DNA of 7,200 nt from Niveispirillum sp. (GTDB lineage: Bacteria > Pseudomonadota > Alphaproteobacteria > Azospirillales > Azospirillaceae). The position numbers were made by a program, and so were the translations under genes. Below, in pieces: positions 6,240 to 7,200 of this stretch; position 1 is the first letter of the stretch, and each line of letters starts with the position of its first letter. The stretch lies in assembly GCA_016463045.1 (NCBI GenBank), contig JAEMSB010000230.1, forward strand, positions 1 to 7,200. Direction: 5' to 3'. The notes beneath the pieces were generated by a model that made no database searches, had not been told where the DNA came from, and worked only from the letters and a program-made list of their open reading frames with translations.

Positions 6240-6264
6240 GGGAAGGGAAGGGAAAAGGGGAGGG
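6240..6264 (+). repeat. G-run tract (possible G-quadruplex) in the hisB-hisH spacer
   Basis: On the plus strand, which is the template for his transcription, five runs of three or four G (6240-6242, 6245-6247, 6250-6252, 6257-6260, 6262-6264) are separated by 1-4 bases of A. This meets the common G3+ N1-7 quadruplex rule. The his mRNA carries the complementary C/U tract just upstream of the hisH ribosome site. The pattern is seen directly; formation in the cell is not shown. Confidence 0.5.
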
Positions 6265-6267
6265 CGC

Positions 6268-6900
6268 TTACAGCGACCCGCCCAGCACACCCTTGGTGGA
6301 GGGCACGGCATCGGCCTTGCGCGGATCGATCTCAACCGCGGCGCGGAAGGCGCGGGCCAGTGCCTTGTAGCTGCTCTCCACGATATGGTGGTTATTCTCA
6401 CCATACAGGTTCTCGACATGCAGCGTAGCGCCCGCGGCTTGCGCAAAGGCCTGGAACCATTCTTTGAACAGTTCGGTGTCCATGTCACCCAGCTTGTCTC
6501 GGGTGAAATTGACCTTCCAGATCAGGTAGGGGCGGTTCGACAGGTCGATGGCGACGCGGGTCAGCGTCTCATCCATGGGGATCAGGGCGTCGCCGTAACG
6601 CTGAATACCCTTGCGGTCGCCCAGCGCCTTGGCCACGGCCTCGCCGATGGCGATGCCCGTATCCTCGGTCGTATGGTGGAAGTCGATATGCAGATCGCCC
6701 ACCGCCTCAACCTCCAGGTCGATCAGCGAATGGCGCGACAGCTGTTCCAGCATATGGTCCAGGAACCCGATGCCGGTGGACACCTTATAGACCCCGGTGC
6801 CGTCCAGGTCGACGGCGACACGGATGCGGGTCTCCTTCGTCGTGCGTTCGACAACGGCACGGCGCGGAGAACGGGCGGAGGGGGCGGCTGCGTTCGACAT
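6268..6900 (-). CDS. hisB: Imidazoleglycerol-phosphate dehydratase
   Basis: HisB removes water from imidazole glycerol phosphate to give imidazole acetol phosphate, the step after HisF/HisH. The 210-residue protein is the monofunctional form without the histidinol-phosphatase domain found in enterobacteria, so the phosphatase must be encoded elsewhere. The Mn-binding histidine and acid motifs are all present: FLDHMLEQLSRHS (46-58), DFHHTTEDTG (73-82), and NNHHIVESSYKALARA (169-184). PSTKGVL (200-206) forms the C-terminal phosphate-binding end. The first dozen residues are Ala/Ser/Arg-rich and probably disordered. The ATG at 6900 has AGGAA (6907-6911) 6 bases upstream. As the first gene of the minus-strand unit, it lies next to the presumed his promoter region. 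Confidence 0.98.
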   Translation of the reverse strand: MSNAAAPSARSPRRAVVERTTKETRIRVAVDLDGTGVYKVSTGIGFLDHMLEQLSRHSLIDLEVEAVGDLHIDFHHTTEDTGIAIGEAVAKALGDRKGIQRYGDALIPMDETLTRVAIDLSNRPYLIWKVNFTRDKLGDMDTELFKEWFQAFAQAAGATLHVENLYGENNHHIVESSYKALARAFRAAVEIDPRKADAVPSTKGVLGGSL

Positions 6901-6919
6901 GGGAATTTCCTATCAACCG

Positions 6920-6970
6920 GGGCCGTCCCTGTCATCCGGCCCTTTTGCAAGGCAGCGTCCGTTCCCTTGC
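6920..6970 (-). promoter_or_regulatory. Two small stem-loops in the presumed hisB leader
   Basis: Reading the minus strand, GCAAGG (6970-6965) pairs with CCTTGC (6952-6947) around 12 bases. GGGCCG (6942-6937) then pairs with CGGCCC (6925-6920) around 11 bases, ending about 9 bases before the hisB ribosome site. No T-run follows either stem, and no run of His codons is present, so classical his attenuation is not supported. They could be an operator, a leader structure affecting translation, or chance in GC-rich DNA. Confidence 0.3.
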
Positions 6971-6991
6971 GCGGGCCTGGACGCGGGAGCG

Positions 6992-6999
6992 ATTATAAT
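6992..6999. promoter_or_regulatory. Palindromic -10-like element in the divergent hisB/lipoprotein intergenic region
   Basis: ATTATAAT is its own reverse complement, so a perfect TATAAT is present on both strands: 6994-6999 on plus (toward the lipoprotein) and 6992-6997 on minus (toward hisB). It lies in a 6991-7012 patch that is strikingly AT-rich for this window. A second -10-like TAAAAT occurs on the minus strand at 7009-7004. No convincing -35 hexamer was found at 16-18 bases on either strand, so the promoter call is tentative. A transcript starting here would give hisB a leader of roughly 85 bases. Confidence 0.4.
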
Positions 7000-7039
7000 T
7001 GTAATTTTATGGCGGCTTGATCCTTTCAGATTGTGTCGC

Positions 7040-7200
7040 ATGCGCCATTCCGCCGGTTCGATCCTTGTTCTCTGCCTGATCCTGCTACTGTCGGCCTGTG
7101 CCGACACGCCACCCCCGGCGGGGCCGCGCCTGCCAGTGCCGTTGAGCCTGGGGCGGATACAGGTCGATCTGCCCGTGGGGCACAAGGCGGGTTCCTACAC
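7040..7200 (+). CDS. Putative lipoprotein, N-terminal part only (runs off the window)
   Basis: The open frame from the ATG at 7040 runs to the window end without a stop, giving 53 complete codons. It begins MRHSAGS, followed by a Leu-rich core and a lipobox LSAC with the lipidated cysteine at residue 20, a type II (lipoprotein) signal peptide. The mature start is ADTPPPAGP, a proline-rich linker, then VPLSLGRIQVDLPV, which may begin a folded domain. I do not recognise the family. No good ribosome site precedes the ATG, and transcription would diverge from hisB. The residue after the lipidated Cys is Ala, so there is no inner-membrane-retention Asp, and sorting to the outer membrane is expected if rules like those of E. 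coli apply. That the signal peptide is real is fairly sure; function is unknown. Confidence 0.75.
   Translation, partial: MRHSAGSILVLCLILLLSACADTPPPAGPRLPVPLSLGRIQVDLPVGHKAGSY

Noticed and set aside
6385..7020. Plus-strand open frame crossing hisB and the intergenic region
   Set aside because: Mostly antisense to hisB; no ribosome site or recognisable domain.
6901..7039. His leader peptide / attenuator
   Set aside because: No short frame with consecutive His codons and no stem followed by a T-run is visible on the minus strand.
1..7200. Mobile elements, CRISPR, tRNA or phage genes
   Set aside because: No terminal inverted repeats, spaced direct repeats, tRNA-like cloverleaf, transposase or integrase motifs were seen; the window reads as ordinary chromosomal operons.

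Overview
The window is GC-rich bacterial chromosome, densely packed with genes. It looks like an alphaproteobacterium of the Azospirillum/Niveispirillum/Rhodospirillales type. That placement rests on base composition, protein style and the gene order hisB-hisH-hisA-hisF-hisE-HIT, which I recall from Azospirillum; no database search was possible. No tRNA, rRNA, mobile element or CRISPR array is visible.

Left part, plus strand (about 1-2697): a tight three-gene cluster. It encodes a flavin amine oxidase with a twin-arginine signal, a small secreted single-haem c-type cytochrome, and a GNAT acetyltransferase. The first two genes resemble a periplasmic amine (or amino acid) dehydrogenase that passes electrons to its own cytochrome c instead of O2. 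The substrate cannot be read from the sequence. A strong GC hairpin lies upstream of the first gene.

Middle and right part, minus strand (6900 down to 2756): a histidine-biosynthesis operon in transcription order hisB, hisH, a GNAT acetyltransferase, hisA, hisF, hisE and a HIT-family hydrolase. HisE, HisA, HisF/HisH and HisB supply the pyrophosphohydrolase, isomerase, imidazole-glycerol-phosphate synthase and dehydratase steps; hisG, hisI, hisC, hisD and the phosphatase must be elsewhere. The junctions from hisH to hisE are 4-base stop/start overlaps or gaps of 4-11 bases, so translational coupling is likely. The GNAT and HIT genes are not histidine enzymes but sit inside the same transcription unit. 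The two operons converge at 2698-2755, where inverted repeats could end transcription.

Right edge: a 139-base intergenic region (6901-7039) separates hisB from a divergent, truncated lipoprotein gene that runs off the window. It holds an AT-rich patch with a perfectly palindromic -10-like element and two small hairpins in the his leader. No histidine-rich leader peptide is visible.
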